Source of the DNA: CALFXN01 sp937957815
GTDB lineage: Bacteria > Synergistota > Synergistia > Synergistales > Aminobacteriaceae
Assembly: GCA_036788195.1 (NCBI GenBank)
Contig: DAIQNX010000034.1
Location: 1-32,563 of the forward strand
Length of the DNA: 32,563 nucleotides
Reading direction: 5' to 3'
In this document: in pieces, positions 1 to 7,570 of the stretch
How the letters are laid out: each line of letters starts with the position of its first letter
Numbering within the stretch: the stretch's first letter is position 1
Made by a program: the position numbers and the translations under genes
The notes under the pieces: model-generated
What the model was told of the DNA's origin: nothing
The model's input: the letters and a program-made list of their open reading frames with translations, nothing else
Databases searched by the model: none

Positions 1-602
1 AGATGAACGAGACGCTCGCGCGCGACCTCGAGAAGTCCGGCACGGACCTCGAGGGAATGAGCGAAGATGTCGGCCGGACGGTGGACGCAACCTACGGGAC
101 GCTCCAGTCCTTCCTTGAAATCGAAAAGATGTCGAAGGAGATCCAGCGGATCGCCAAACAGACGAACCTTCTCGCGCTCAACGCGTCGATCGAGGCGGCT
201 CGGGCGGGGGAGCACGGACGCGGTTTCGCGATCGTGGCGAAAAACGTCCAGGAACTCGCCGCCGAGACGAAGAGCGCCTCGGAATCCATCGCGAGAAAGG
301 TCACGGAGATTTCGTCGTCCGTCCAGAACGCCATGGACGATATCCGCAGGGTCACGGACATGTTCGACGTGATCCGGACGTCGCTCGCGTCGTTTACGGA
401 CTTCCTTTCGACGAACAGGAATTTCATGGAACGGATGGATACCGCGATGACCGATGCGGGCGGAACGATCCGGAGGAGCTCCGACGAGATGGAGGCCTCA
501 GTGAAGGTCATGGAGGACGCGTCGCTTCAGTTCGAATCCATGGCCGCGACGATTTCGGCGATCGTTCACGCCCAGAAGAATCTCAAGACGATTCGCCTGT
601 AA
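1..602 (+). CDS. Methyl-accepting chemotaxis protein, C-terminal fragment
   Basis: This is the cytoplasmic signalling end of a chemoreceptor, which controls the CheA kinase through CheW. The reading frame is open to the left edge, so the sensor part lies outside the window; the ATG at 3 is probably internal. Residues of about 44-84 (counting from that ATG) form the conserved hairpin tip, with IAKQTNLLALNASIEAARAG followed by EHGRGFAIVA. The flanks are heptad-like, as expected for the long antiparallel coiled coil. The segment after the tip is about 115 residues and has no C-terminal CheR/CheB-binding pentapeptide (it ends NLKTIRL). The stop codon TAA is at 600-602. The family is certain. The ligand and the number of membrane segments cannot be judged from this fragment. 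Confidence 0.93.
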   Translation, partial: MNETLARDLEKSGTDLEGMSEDVGRTVDATYGTLQSFLEIEKMSKEIQRIAKQTNLLALNASIEAARAGEHGRGFAIVAKNVQELAAETKSASESIARKVTEISSSVQNAMDDIRRVTDMFDVIRTSLASFTDFLSTNRNFMERMDTAMTDAGGTIRRSSDEMEASVKVMEDASLQFESMAATISAIVHAQKNLKTIRL

Positions 603-678
603 TGCAGTCCGGCACGAGATATGATAATCTCTTGCGGTTATTGAAAAAAGGCCTGTCGGCTGAATCAGGGGAAGGCAC

Positions 679-1839
679 ATGGAGATCCGGAACAGAATTC
701 CGTTGGACGAACTGAAGAACGCCACCGGTCGGACCGCCGAAGATGTGCTCTCTTCCGACGGCGCCGTCCTCGTTCCGAGAGGCAGCGATATCGGCGCGGT
801 GCTCGGGAGCATTCCGGATTTGCCGGATCAGCTTCGCCGCCGGGGCATCGGATACCTTTCCATCGTCAGGAACACGGACGTGTCCTTCGAGGAATTCTCC
901 GGGATGCTCGATCGTGCCGAACCGGCCATCGAGCGTCTCGATCCCGATCTCGCACGGCATACGCTGCATCAGGTCCAGGAAGTCTATCAGAGGATCGTTT
1001 CGGGTACGGACAGTCGCGAGGCGGTGTGGGGACTCGTCAGGGAGGGGCGGACCCTCGCGCGCGAGGTCGCGAAGGCTCCGCAGATCCTCTTGTGTCTCGG
1101 GCGTGTCCGGAGCTGGGACGAATACACGTTCGTCCATTCCCTGAACGTCTCGCTCCTCGGCTCGTACGTCGCGTCCCACCTCGTGCCGGAACGACCGGAT
1201 CTCGCGGAAGCGATGGCCGTCGGCGGACTTCTCCACGATCTCGGGAAGGCCTCGATCCCTCTCGGAATCCTGAACAAACCGGGACGACTCACCGAGGACG
1301 AGTTCGCGATCATGCGCAGGCACCCCGAATACGGCGAAGCCATTGCGCGGAACTCCGGCGTCGCGGATCCGAAAATCCTCTCGGTGGTCCGCGGTCACCA
1401 CGAACGATGGGACGGCTGCGGCTACCCCGACGGGACCGCCGCTGAGACGGCCTCCCTCGAAGCGAGGATCGCGGCCGTCGTCGACGTCTTCGACGCGCTG
1501 ACGACGAAGCGGATCTACAAGGACGCGATGGGGAGCCGGATGGCGGTCTCGCTGATCGTCGGGAGCGCCGGAACGCACTTCGACGGCAGGGTAGTCCGGG
1601 CGCTGCTCCGGCAGCTCGGACTCTACCCGCCGGGGACGGTCGTCGAGCTTTCGGACTACAGTATCGGCGTCGTCGCCGGAGCCATGGACCAGGACCTCGT
1701 CCGCCCGAAGGTGATCATCGAGCTGGACGGCAAAGGGCGACGGCCGTCAGAAGACGCCCGGTTCGTCGACCTCGGCGCCGGAGACGGCAGGTATATCATC
1801 AAGGCCTTTGACGACCTCGGGAAGGGAGGAGACTACTGA
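679..1839 (+). CDS. HD-GYP domain protein (probable cyclic-di-GMP phosphodiesterase)
   Basis: Of the 386 residues, about 145-330 form an HD-GYP domain, the family that hydrolyses cyclic di-GMP. Visible motifs are H153 in the first helix, HDLGK at 186-190, the HP of the HPEYG stretch near 215, HHERWDGCGYPDG at 240-252, and D269/D272 in DVFDALTTKRIYK. The metal ligands and the GYP signature are therefore all present and the enzyme is expected to be active. The N-terminal 140 residues match no domain I can name; they contain no membrane segment and look like a small regulatory region. The start follows a Shine-Dalgarno sequence (GGGGAAGG, 668-675). The last 93 bases overlap the 3' end of the opposite-strand helicase gene. 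The position after a chemoreceptor fits a signalling role. The substrate is inferred from the family. Confidence 0.92.
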   Translation: MEIRNRIPLDELKNATGRTAEDVLSSDGAVLVPRGSDIGAVLGSIPDLPDQLRRRGIGYLSIVRNTDVSFEEFSGMLDRAEPAIERLDPDLARHTLHQVQEVYQRIVSGTDSREAVWGLVREGRTLAREVAKAPQILLCLGRVRSWDEYTFVHSLNVSLLGSYVASHLVPERPDLAEAMAVGGLLHDLGKASIPLGILNKPGRLTEDEFAIMRRHPEYGEAIARNSGVADPKILSVVRGHHERWDGCGYPDGTAAETASLEARIAAVVDVFDALTTKRIYKDAMGSRMAVSLIVGSAGTHFDGRVVRALLRQLGLYPPGTVVELSDYSIGVVAGAMDQDLVRPKVIIELDGKGRRPSEDARFVDLGAGDGRYIIKAFDDLGKGGDY

Positions 1840-3426
1840 CCATCGTCCGGTATCCGCGAGCGACAGCGTGTGCTCGATCTCGCCGATCCGCTCCTCGAAG
1901 CCGAAGATCGTCGGGTCGATCGAATCGACGGCGGTGTTCAGGTCCCGCATCCCCCGGAATCGGCATCCCTTCGGGAGACGGTTGGCGAAACGCTTGATCT
2001 TGAGGAGCGCCTGCAGGTAATTGCGCTCGAACGGGACGACGAGCTTCGCCGCCTCGATGGCGCTCGGCGTGTCCTCCCGGAAGAAGAGCAGCGCGACCTC
2101 GAGGTTTTCGTCGACGTCCATTTCCTCGTACCAGATGTTCGCGAGGATCTTCCGGAACCGTTCCCGCGCCTTGACGGGAACGAGCCTCCGGAGGGCGCGG
2201 TCGATCTTCTTCAGGCCGTCCCTGAGCATGCCCCCTACGATCGCGGGATCCTGACGCGGCAGCGAATAGTCGCAGATATAGGCGGCCTCGTCCTCGAGAG
2301 TGACCTGCTTCCGCAGCAGCCGCCCGAACGCCGGGCGCAACGTCACGCACGCACCCTCCGGCTCGGCTTCGAGAAGGTCGCGGAAGACGAGGTCCGTCCT
2401 GAAGTTTGTGTGCTCGAACGGAGAGTCCGCGAGCCACGTCACGTACCCCGTGTCGAAGAGCCCCTTTCGTCCCGCCCGTCCCGCCATCTGCAGGAACTCG
2501 ATCTTCGAGATAGGGGCGTCGTCGTGGTAGTGTACGAGCTGTGCGAACACGGTCGTCTCCGCCGGAAGGTTCACTCCGAGCGAGAGCGCGTCCGTCCCGA
2601 CGACGACGTCGAGGATCCGTTCCCGGAAGGCGGCTTCCACCAGAAGCTTCTCCTTCGGCAGCATCCCTCCGTGATAGACGCCGACGCCGCAGAGCAACGG
2701 CATCTGAACCTTCGGGACGTCGAGGATGTCGGCGAGTTCGTAGAGGCGCTTCCGCCCCTCGGACGGGATTCTGCGTCGCGCGCGTGCGATCCTGTACGCC
2801 AGCTCCCGCGCCCCCTTCTGCGAAAAGACGAAAACGAGCGCGTCACGGACTGATTCGACCGTCGCCGGCGGTTTCGGACGAAAGATCAGATCGGTCACGC
2901 GTTCGGTGTTTTCGTATACGACAAAGGGGCGTTCCGACACGGCGGAGAGGTACGCCCCGACCGTCTCCGACCCGCCGAACGTCGCGGACATCACGAGGAC
3001 GGGCGTATCGGGGTGCGTGTCGCGCAGGCCGTCGATATACGCACGGGCGCGGTCGGGATCCGAGAAGACGTAGTGGAATTCGTCGACGACGAGCCGCTGC
3101 CCCGGAAGGCGGCAGTACTTGAGCGTATAGATCTCCTGCGTGCAGCAGACGATCGGTGCTCCTTCGTTCCGCTTGAAGTCGCCCGTCTCGATGCCGACGT
3201 CGAGCCCCATGCGCCGCAGGTCGAGATAGCGTTCGTTCGAGAGCGCCTTGATCGGCGCCGTGAATATGACCCGTTCGTCCGGGACTGTGATTCGTCCGTC
3301 CCCGAGCATGATTCCCGTCCACAGGTAAGCCACGAGGGTCTTGCCCGTACCTGTCGGGGAAGAGAGCACGGCGCTCCGTCCCCTGATGTGTTCGAAGGCG
3401 CGCAGCTGCCAGTCGTAGAAATCCAT
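1747..3426 (-). CDS. Ski2-like DExH-box helicase
   Basis: This is a superfamily 2 ATP-dependent helicase of 559 residues. Motifs in order are the Walker A SPTGTGKT at 23-30, TAPIKALSNERY (motif Ia) near 57, DEFH at 115-118 (motif II, DExH type), MSATF at 146-150 (motif III), GTDALSLGVNLPA at 277-289 (motif V) and QMAGRAGRKG at 313-322 (motif VI). The motif VI form and the spacing are typical of the Ski2/Mtr4/Hel308 group rather than DEAD-box RNA helicases. The C-terminal 200 residues are helical and of unknown role. The Walker A motif lies only 22 residues from the start, so the Q-motif region is very short. The start is preceded by GGAG eight bases upstream. The TGA stop (1747-1749) lies inside the HD-GYP gene. 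An RNA or DNA substrate cannot be chosen from the sequence. Confidence 0.9.
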   Translation of the reverse strand: MDFYDWQLRAFEHIRGRSAVLSSPTGTGKTLVAYLWTGIMLGDGRITVPDERVIFTAPIKALSNERYLDLRRMGLDVGIETGDFKRNEGAPIVCCTQEIYTLKYCRLPGQRLVVDEFHYVFSDPDRARAYIDGLRDTHPDTPVLVMSATFGGSETVGAYLSAVSERPFVVYENTERVTDLIFRPKPPATVESVRDALVFVFSQKGARELAYRIARARRRIPSEGRKRLYELADILDVPKVQMPLLCGVGVYHGGMLPKEKLLVEAAFRERILDVVVGTDALSLGVNLPAETTVFAQLVHYHDDAPISKIEFLQMAGRAGRKGLFDTGYVTWLADSPFEHTNFRTDLVFRDLLEAEPEGACVTLRPAFGRLLRKQVTLEDEAAYICDYSLPRQDPAIVGGMLRDGLKKIDRALRRLVPVKARERFRKILANIWYEEMDVDENLEVALLFFREDTPSAIEAAKLVVPFERNYLQALLKIKRFANRLPKGCRFRGMRDLNTAVDSIDPTIFGFEERIGEIEHTLSLADTGRWSVVSSLPEVVKGLDDIPAVSGAEVDEPGVF

Positions 3427-3465
3427 CGAGTCCGCTCCGTCCGTTGAAGTCCTTTGGTGTGCTCC

Positions 3466-3480
3466 ATGCTAGAATAGCAT
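3466..3480 (+). promoter_or_regulatory. Extended -10 promoter set in a small palindrome
   Basis: TAGAAT at 3470-3475 is preceded by TGC (3467-3469), giving an extended -10 box for the gene at 3508. The -10 sits inside a 6-bp inverted repeat, ATGCTA (3466-3471) and TAGCAT (3475-3480), separated by GAA. No good -35 box lies at 17 bases; TTGAAG at 3444-3449 is 20 bases away. The symmetry would suit a repressor site, but that is speculation. Confidence 0.5.
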
Positions 3481-3507
3481 AGAATCACCGAAAAGCAGGA
3501 GGATGCC

Positions 3508-3960
3508 ATGGATCGCTATCGTCACAGCCAGACGGCGAGAATCACGCTCGTGATGTGTCTCGTCATGACGCTTTTTTTCTACGGGATTTACAAATTGGCC
3601 GCCGGAGGAGGCTCGACGAGAAACTTCGTCGTGACCCTCGGGATGATGGCGTTCGTGGCGATTCTGTTCTTCAGGATGGAAACCCGGGTGACGGAAGACG
3701 CGCTTCTCCTGCGCCTGGGGGTCGGACTCCTCCGGAAGAGGGTCCCGCTCGACTCGATAGCGTCCGTGACGCGCGTCCTGGTTCCGTGGCATTCGATCGG
3801 CATCAAGCTCATTCCCGGAGGGTGGATCTGGAACGCTTCCGGACGCACAGCGCTGGAGCTCCGTTTTACGAACGGACGGCGCCTCGTCGTTGGGACGGAC
3901 GATCCGGACGGTCTCTACGCGGCGCTCGGCAAACCCGAAACGGTTTTCGGGGAGGACTGA
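3508..3960 (+). CDS. Small membrane protein with PH-like C-terminal domain
   Basis: The 150-residue protein has two membrane segments (about 10-32 and 39-56) and a soluble C-terminal domain of about 90 residues. The pattern of METRVTEDALLLRLGVGLLRKRVPLDSIASVTRV, then IWNASGRTALELRFTNGRRLVVGTDDPDGLYAAL, resembles bacterial PH-like (bPH/DUF304-type) domains, in which a strand-rich fold follows two membrane helices and ends with a helix. The assignment rests on this pattern only, and no catalytic residues are visible. The start follows AGGAGG (3499-3504). It is the first gene of a four-gene operon and is followed four bases later by the 89-residue protein. Its role is unknown. Confidence 0.75.
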   Translation: MDRYRHSQTARITLVMCLVMTLFFYGIYKLAAGGGSTRNFVVTLGMMAFVAILFFRMETRVTEDALLLRLGVGLLRKRVPLDSIASVTRVLVPWHSIGIKLIPGGWIWNASGRTALELRFTNGRRLVVGTDDPDGLYAALGKPETVFGED

Positions 3961-3964
3961 CCTC

Positions 3965-4234
3965 ATGGCGGAGACGCGCATCGTCGTCGGGGACGAAGAA
4001 CCCGGACCGGGGTGGAGTCGGCTGTTCACGCTGGACACGTCTCCGGTGTCCGACATGCGGGCGGGGGGACGGCGTGAGTTCTTTGCGCAGTCGGGGACCC
4101 GCCTTTCGGATATCGTCGCGGAGCGGGATCTCCCCTTCGAAATCGTCATGGATTTTCTCGACAGGAGCCGCAGCTGTCCGGAAAGCCGGGTGCATCTCGA
4201 CACCGAAAACGAAGGAGGGAACGAAAATGGCTGA
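3965..4234 (+). CDS. Hypothetical 89-residue protein
   Basis: I do not recognise this protein. The ATG at 3965 is chosen because GGGGAGGA lies just before it, within the end of the preceding gene; an in-frame ATG at 3890 lies inside that gene and has no ribosome site. The sequence is acidic and soluble, without a signal peptide or membrane segment. A central stretch (about 30-65), FFAQSGTRLSDIVAERDLPFEIVMDFLDRS, could form a small helical unit, somewhat like a compact DNA-binding or adaptor motif. It holds a single cysteine (near 71). The last eight bases overlap the flavoprotein gene, so translation of the two is probably coupled. Confidence 0.7.
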   Translation: MAETRIVVGDEEPGPGWSRLFTLDTSPVSDMRAGGRREFFAQSGTRLSDIVAERDLPFEIVMDFLDRSRSCPESRVHLDTENEGGNENG

Positions 4235-5243
4235 TCTTGCGACACGCTGGCTCGGAATCTCCCTCGCGAACCCCCTGATCGTGGGCGCGAGCCGTCTTAC
4301 CGCGGACATGGGCGTCATCAGGAAGATCCAGGATGCCGGAGCGGGCGCCATCGTCACGGCGTCGCTCTTCGAGGAACAGATCACGCTTCAGAACGACCTC
4401 CTCGAAGACTTCGCGATGGACTACGACAGCCGGGAACAACCGGAGATCTCGTTTTCCCCGGGGATGGCCTACGCCGGTCCCGAAGAGCATCTCGAATGGC
4501 TCGTGCGGGCGCGGAAAGCCGTATCCATACCGATGTTCGCGTCGCTGAATGCGGACACGCACGAAATATGGCGGAACTGGGCGGAGCGCCTCGCCGGGAC
4601 GGGAGTCGACGGCCTCGAACTCAACCTCTATTCGACGCCCGTCGATCCGTCGGTCGCGGGGAACGCCATCGAGGACGACCAGGTGGCGATCGTGAAGGAC
4701 GTCTGCCGGACCGTCGCGCCGCTTCCCGTTGCGGTCAAGATGTCGGCGTTCTCCGCGAACCCGCTCAATCTCGCGTCGAGAATGGCGAAGGCCGGCGCGC
4801 GCGGCGTCGTCTTCTTCAACCGCTTCTTCCAGCCCGATCTCGACGCGGCGACGGAGGAAAGCGTCTTCACGTTCGACCTGAGCACGGGCATGGAAAACCG
4901 GCTCCCGCTGCGTTTCACGGCGCTCGCGAGCGGACGGATCGGCGCGGACATCTGTGCGTCCACAGGGATCGCGTCGGGATTCGACATCGCGAAGATGATC
5001 CTCGCCGGAGCGACGGCGGTTCAGGTCGTGAGCGCGATCTACAGAAAGAAGATCTCCGCGATCGGGGCGATGAAAAAGGAACTCCAGCAATGGATGGATA
5101 TGGCGGGCTACGCGACCGTCGCCGATGCCCTGGGGCGGCGGGACGCGCTCCACAACACGGACCCGCACGCCTGGAAGCGGGCACAGTACGTCCGCATCCT
5201 GATGGGAGCGAGGGCGAGCGTCGGACAGTATCCGCTCCTGTAG
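4227..5243 (+). CDS. Dihydroorotate dehydrogenase-like flavoprotein
   Basis: The 338-residue protein is a TIM-barrel of the dihydroorotate dehydrogenase/oxidase family that binds FMN. Visible features are NPLIVGASRLT near residue 15, the ELNLYSTPVD stretch in the middle, PVAVKMSAF with the FMN-binding lysine, and a C-terminal phosphate-binding region (ASTGIASGFDIAKMILAGATAVQVVSAI). In true class 1 enzymes the middle motif is NLSCPN and the loop supplies a catalytic cysteine. Here it reads NLYSTP, so pyrimidine synthesis is not assured. Such DHOD-like proteins are widespread in anaerobes, sometimes near pyruvate:ferredoxin oxidoreductase genes, and have no settled function. The ATG at 4227 has GGAGGG upstream and overlaps the previous stop. 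No other pyrimidine gene is nearby. Confidence 0.85.
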   Translation: MADLATRWLGISLANPLIVGASRLTADMGVIRKIQDAGAGAIVTASLFEEQITLQNDLLEDFAMDYDSREQPEISFSPGMAYAGPEEHLEWLVRARKAVSIPMFASLNADTHEIWRNWAERLAGTGVDGLELNLYSTPVDPSVAGNAIEDDQVAIVKDVCRTVAPLPVAVKMSAFSANPLNLASRMAKAGARGVVFFNRFFQPDLDAATEESVFTFDLSTGMENRLPLRFTALASGRIGADICASTGIASGFDIAKMILAGATAVQVVSAIYRKKISAIGAMKKELQQWMDMAGYATVADALGRRDALHNTDPHAWKRAQYVRILMGARASVGQYPLL

Positions 5244-5279
5244 GACGCGGGAGCTGACATCTCGGGGGAGGCGAAGGAG

Positions 5280-5441
5280 ATGGAACAGGAGAAGAAACCG
5301 CTCACGGAAGAAGATCTGCAGCGCGCCGAGGAGATCATCCTCCGGCTGAAGGGGGAGGCTCCCGTTCCGACGGAGCAGGACCTCCTTCTTGACGATGAGG
5401 ACCTCGACGAAATCCTGAAAGTCAAAGAGACCGGCGAATAG
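5280..5441 (+). CDS. Acidic 53-residue microprotein
   Basis: A short open frame begins at ATG 5280 and ends at TAG 5439-5441, with a good ribosome site (GGGGGAGG, 5263-5270). The product is rich in Glu and Asp, with a predicted helix (LTEEDLQRAEEIILRLKGE) followed by a second acidic segment (EQDLLLDDEDLDEILKVKE). There is no cysteine, signal peptide or membrane segment. It follows the flavoprotein gene by 36 bases and lies just before a strong terminator, so it is the last gene of this operon. The clean Shine-Dalgarno, the position and the coherent composition make it likely to be real. It could be a small partner of the flavoprotein, but the function is unknown. Confidence 0.65.
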   Translation: MEQEKKPLTEEDLQRAEEIILRLKGEAPVPTEQDLLLDDEDLDEILKVKETGE

Positions 5442-5460
5442 ACGACCCTGCAACAAATAA

Positions 5461-5505
5461 AAGACGGGATCCACCCCCCTCAGGGGGAGGGGCCCGTCTT
5501 TTTTT
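5461..5505 (+). terminator. Intrinsic terminator
   Basis: GACGGG (5463-5468) pairs with CCCGTC (5493-5498). An inner C-rich/G-rich stem closes around a CTCAG-containing loop, and a run of T follows (5499-5505). AA at 5461-5462 also pairs with the first Ts. This ends the operon that starts at 3508. Confidence 0.9.
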
Positions 5506-5529
5506 GTCGCCGGTACGAAAAACAAGTTG

Positions 5530-5538
5530 TGCTATAAT
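5530..5538 (+). promoter_or_regulatory. Extended -10 promoter of the trehalose operon
   Basis: TGC followed by a consensus TATAAT (5533-5538) lies in an AT-rich patch between the terminator and the DUF5752 gene. No matching -35 box is seen at 16-18 bases. The leader to the ATG at 5643 would be about 100 bases, with AGGAGGTGAT as ribosome site. Confidence 0.7.
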
Positions 5539-5642
5539 ACAAAAACATTCTTGGTATCATATCCTATTTACAGACAACTCTCCCGTTTCAGGATTTTCAC
5601 CGCGCTTCGCTCCCACCGCAATTTCCAGGAGGTGATACGGCA

Positions 5643-6332
5643 ATGACCGAGAGGAATTCCGGCGACGCTCCATTCGAAGTTCGCACGTGCGAACTTGTCA
5701 CCATCAGCACGGGCATCCATGCGAGAACGATCGGCGAACTGCGCCAGGCCGTTACGATCGTTCCGGAAGGGTGCCTCCACTATCATTTCTGGGGACGAAG
5801 ACTCCGTCCCCAGATCGGAGAAACGGAATACTTCAACGATTTCGCCGAATGGATCGCCCGTTCCCTGAGAGACATCACTCTCGCGGAACGACTGAGCGCC
5901 GTGAACCCGGAGGAGCACGAATCGCTCGAAGGCGTCCGGCGCGAAATCCTCGGAAGGATCGACGAACGCATGGACGAAGACGATTCGCTCACATGGGCGA
6001 AGAGCGATCATCCGTTTTTCTTCGTGCGGGCGCAGATCCTCGTCTTCCCGACGGACAAACGCTTCTCGGGAGTCGAGGAACTTCCGGAAGCGGTGAGTTC
6101 CTTCGATCGGGGAAGCGTGTTTTATCACATCATCGACGCCAGGAGACGGACACGCGCGAAGGAGGACGATATCTCGTCCTGGCTCGCCGGTTTCGGCAGT
6201 CGGACGGATTCGCTGCGTCGGAAGCTCGGGAGGATCGACCCTTTCATCTTCGCGCTCGACCAGTTGCGCGAGGAAATCGTCGCGGCCGTCCGCGGCGACG
6301 GAACAGGCTCCGAAGGGAGGTCTCCGGAATGA
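5643..6332 (+). CDS. DUF5752 family protein of the trehalose operon
   Basis: The 229-residue soluble protein matches what I recall of the DUF5752 family, which is often encoded next to TreT-like glycosyltransferases. The N-terminal half has the pattern FEVRTCELVTISTGIHARTIGELRQAV followed by CLHYHFWGRRLRP and an EYFNDFAEWIARSL helix, with the His-containing HYHFWG motif as its most distinctive part. The C-terminal half is charged and helical. No catalytic function is known to me. The start has a near-perfect ribosome site, and the stop overlaps the TreT start by four bases (ATGA, 6329-6332). Tight coupling suggests a role in regulating or assisting trehalose synthesis, which is an inference from context. 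Confidence 0.8.
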   Translation: MTERNSGDAPFEVRTCELVTISTGIHARTIGELRQAVTIVPEGCLHYHFWGRRLRPQIGETEYFNDFAEWIARSLRDITLAERLSAVNPEEHESLEGVRREILGRIDERMDEDDSLTWAKSDHPFFFVRAQILVFPTDKRFSGVEELPEAVSSFDRGSVFYHIIDARRRTRAKEDDISSWLAGFGSRTDSLRRKLGRIDPFIFALDQLREEIVAAVRGDGTGSEGRSPE

Positions 6333-7570
6333 GCGGAATGCTTCAGGAGTACGAACGCGTCGTCCACCCGACCGTTCTCTCGCAGATTCGTCTTCTCGGG
6401 CGCAAGCTTGCAGGGGCCTCCGTCGTCCATGTGAATTCGACGCGTTCAGGTGGAGGCGTCGCGGAAATTCTCGACCGGTTCGTCCCGCTCATGGAGGAAC
6501 TCGGAATCGACGTCCGATGGGAGGTCATCTCGGGCGCGGATGAGTTTTTCGCGGTCACGAAACGGATGCACAACGCGATCCAGGGGGCGGGACAGGCGCT
6601 CTCGGACGCGATGAAGAAGACATACACGGAAACGAATGGAGCCAACGCGGAAGTGCTGAGAAGCGTTCTCGAGGCGGCGGATTTCGTGTTCATCCACGAT
6701 CCTCAGCCAGCCGCGCTCCTCAGGATGTGTCCGGGACGGCGCGGAAAATGGATCTGGCGGTGCCACATCGACTCCGGACGCCCGGAACGGCGTGTCTGGG
6801 ACTTCCTTCGCGAATGGGTCGAACCGTACGATGCGAGCGTCTTTTCGATGGCCGAATACGCGCAGCCGTTGCCGCATCCGGAATATATCGTTCCTCCGAG
6901 TATCGATCCCCTGAGCGAAAAGAACGTCGAACTCCCGGAAGACGAGATCCGACGGGTTCTCATTTCCTTCGGAATCGATCCCGAGCGCCCCGTGGCGCTC
7001 CAGGTATCGCGCTTCGACCGCTTCAAGGATCCGGTCGGAGTCATAGAAGCCTACCGGCTCTGCAGGCGTTCGATGGACCTGCAGCTCGTGTTGGCCGGGG
7101 GCGACGCCGCGGACGATCCGGAGGGGGCCGCAGTGCTCCGGGAGGTTCGCGAGGCGGCCGCGGACGATCCGGATATCCATGTCCTCACGCTGCCGTCGGA
7201 TGCGCACCGGACGATCAACGCGCTGCAGCGCGGCGCGGATGTCGTCATCCAGAAGTCGACGAAGGAAGGATTCGGGCTCACGGTCGCGGAGGGGATGTGG
7301 AAGCACCGTCCCGTAATCGGGGGAGACACGGGGGGCATCCGCATCCAGGTCATCGATCACGTGACGGGCTTCCGCGTCCGGACGCCGGAGGGCGCCGCGC
7401 TCTGGATGCGCTATCTGGTCCGGCATCCCGGGGAAGCGAAGACGATGGGAGAAAAGGCGTATGCGTTCGTCCGGGAGCACTTTCTGATCACCCGACAGCT
7501 CCGGAACGAACTCAGCGTCATGGTCGCTCTCGGCGCCGGAGAAACCGACAGCCTCGAGGTCTTCCTGTGA
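6329..7570 (+). CDS. treT: Trehalose synthase, TreT type (GT4 glycosyltransferase)
   Basis: TreT joins a nucleotide-activated glucose (ADP- or UDP-glucose) to free glucose to make trehalose in one step. The product has 413 residues, the length of archaeal TreT. Key stretches are HVNSTRSGGGVAEIL near residue 33 (the Gly-rich N-domain loop), GADEFFAVTKRMHNAIQG near 70, FIHDPQPAALL near 117, WRCHIDSG near 138, the donor-domain start PVALQVSRFDRFKDP near 212, and the EX7E-type motif KEGFGLTVAEGMW near 310. The pattern fits TreT better than general GT4 sucrose or glycogen synthases. The start ATG 6329 overlaps the upstream stop and the stop overlaps the otsB start (GTGA). The donor nucleotide cannot be read from the sequence. 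Confidence 0.85.
   Translation: MSGMLQEYERVVHPTVLSQIRLLGRKLAGASVVHVNSTRSGGGVAEILDRFVPLMEELGIDVRWEVISGADEFFAVTKRMHNAIQGAGQALSDAMKKTYTETNGANAEVLRSVLEAADFVFIHDPQPAALLRMCPGRRGKWIWRCHIDSGRPERRVWDFLREWVEPYDASVFSMAEYAQPLPHPEYIVPPSIDPLSEKNVELPEDEIRRVLISFGIDPERPVALQVSRFDRFKDPVGVIEAYRLCRRSMDLQLVLAGGDAADDPEGAAVLREVREAAADDPDIHVLTLPSDAHRTINALQRGADVVIQKSTKEGFGLTVAEGMWKHRPVIGGDTGGIRIQVIDHVTGFRVRTPEGAALWMRYLVRHPGEAKTMGEKAYAFVREHFLITRQLRNELSVMVALGAGETDSLEVFL

Noticed and set aside
4227..5243. True dihydroorotate dehydrogenase (pyrD)
   Set aside because: The NLSCPN-type motif is replaced by NLYSTP and no pyrimidine genes are near, so only a DHOD-like call is supported.
4146..5525. A 459-codon open frame on the minus strand across the DHOD-like gene
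   Set aside because: It crosses a clear terminator and the real plus-strand genes, and is Arg-rich low-complexity sequence with no ribosome site in a sensible place.
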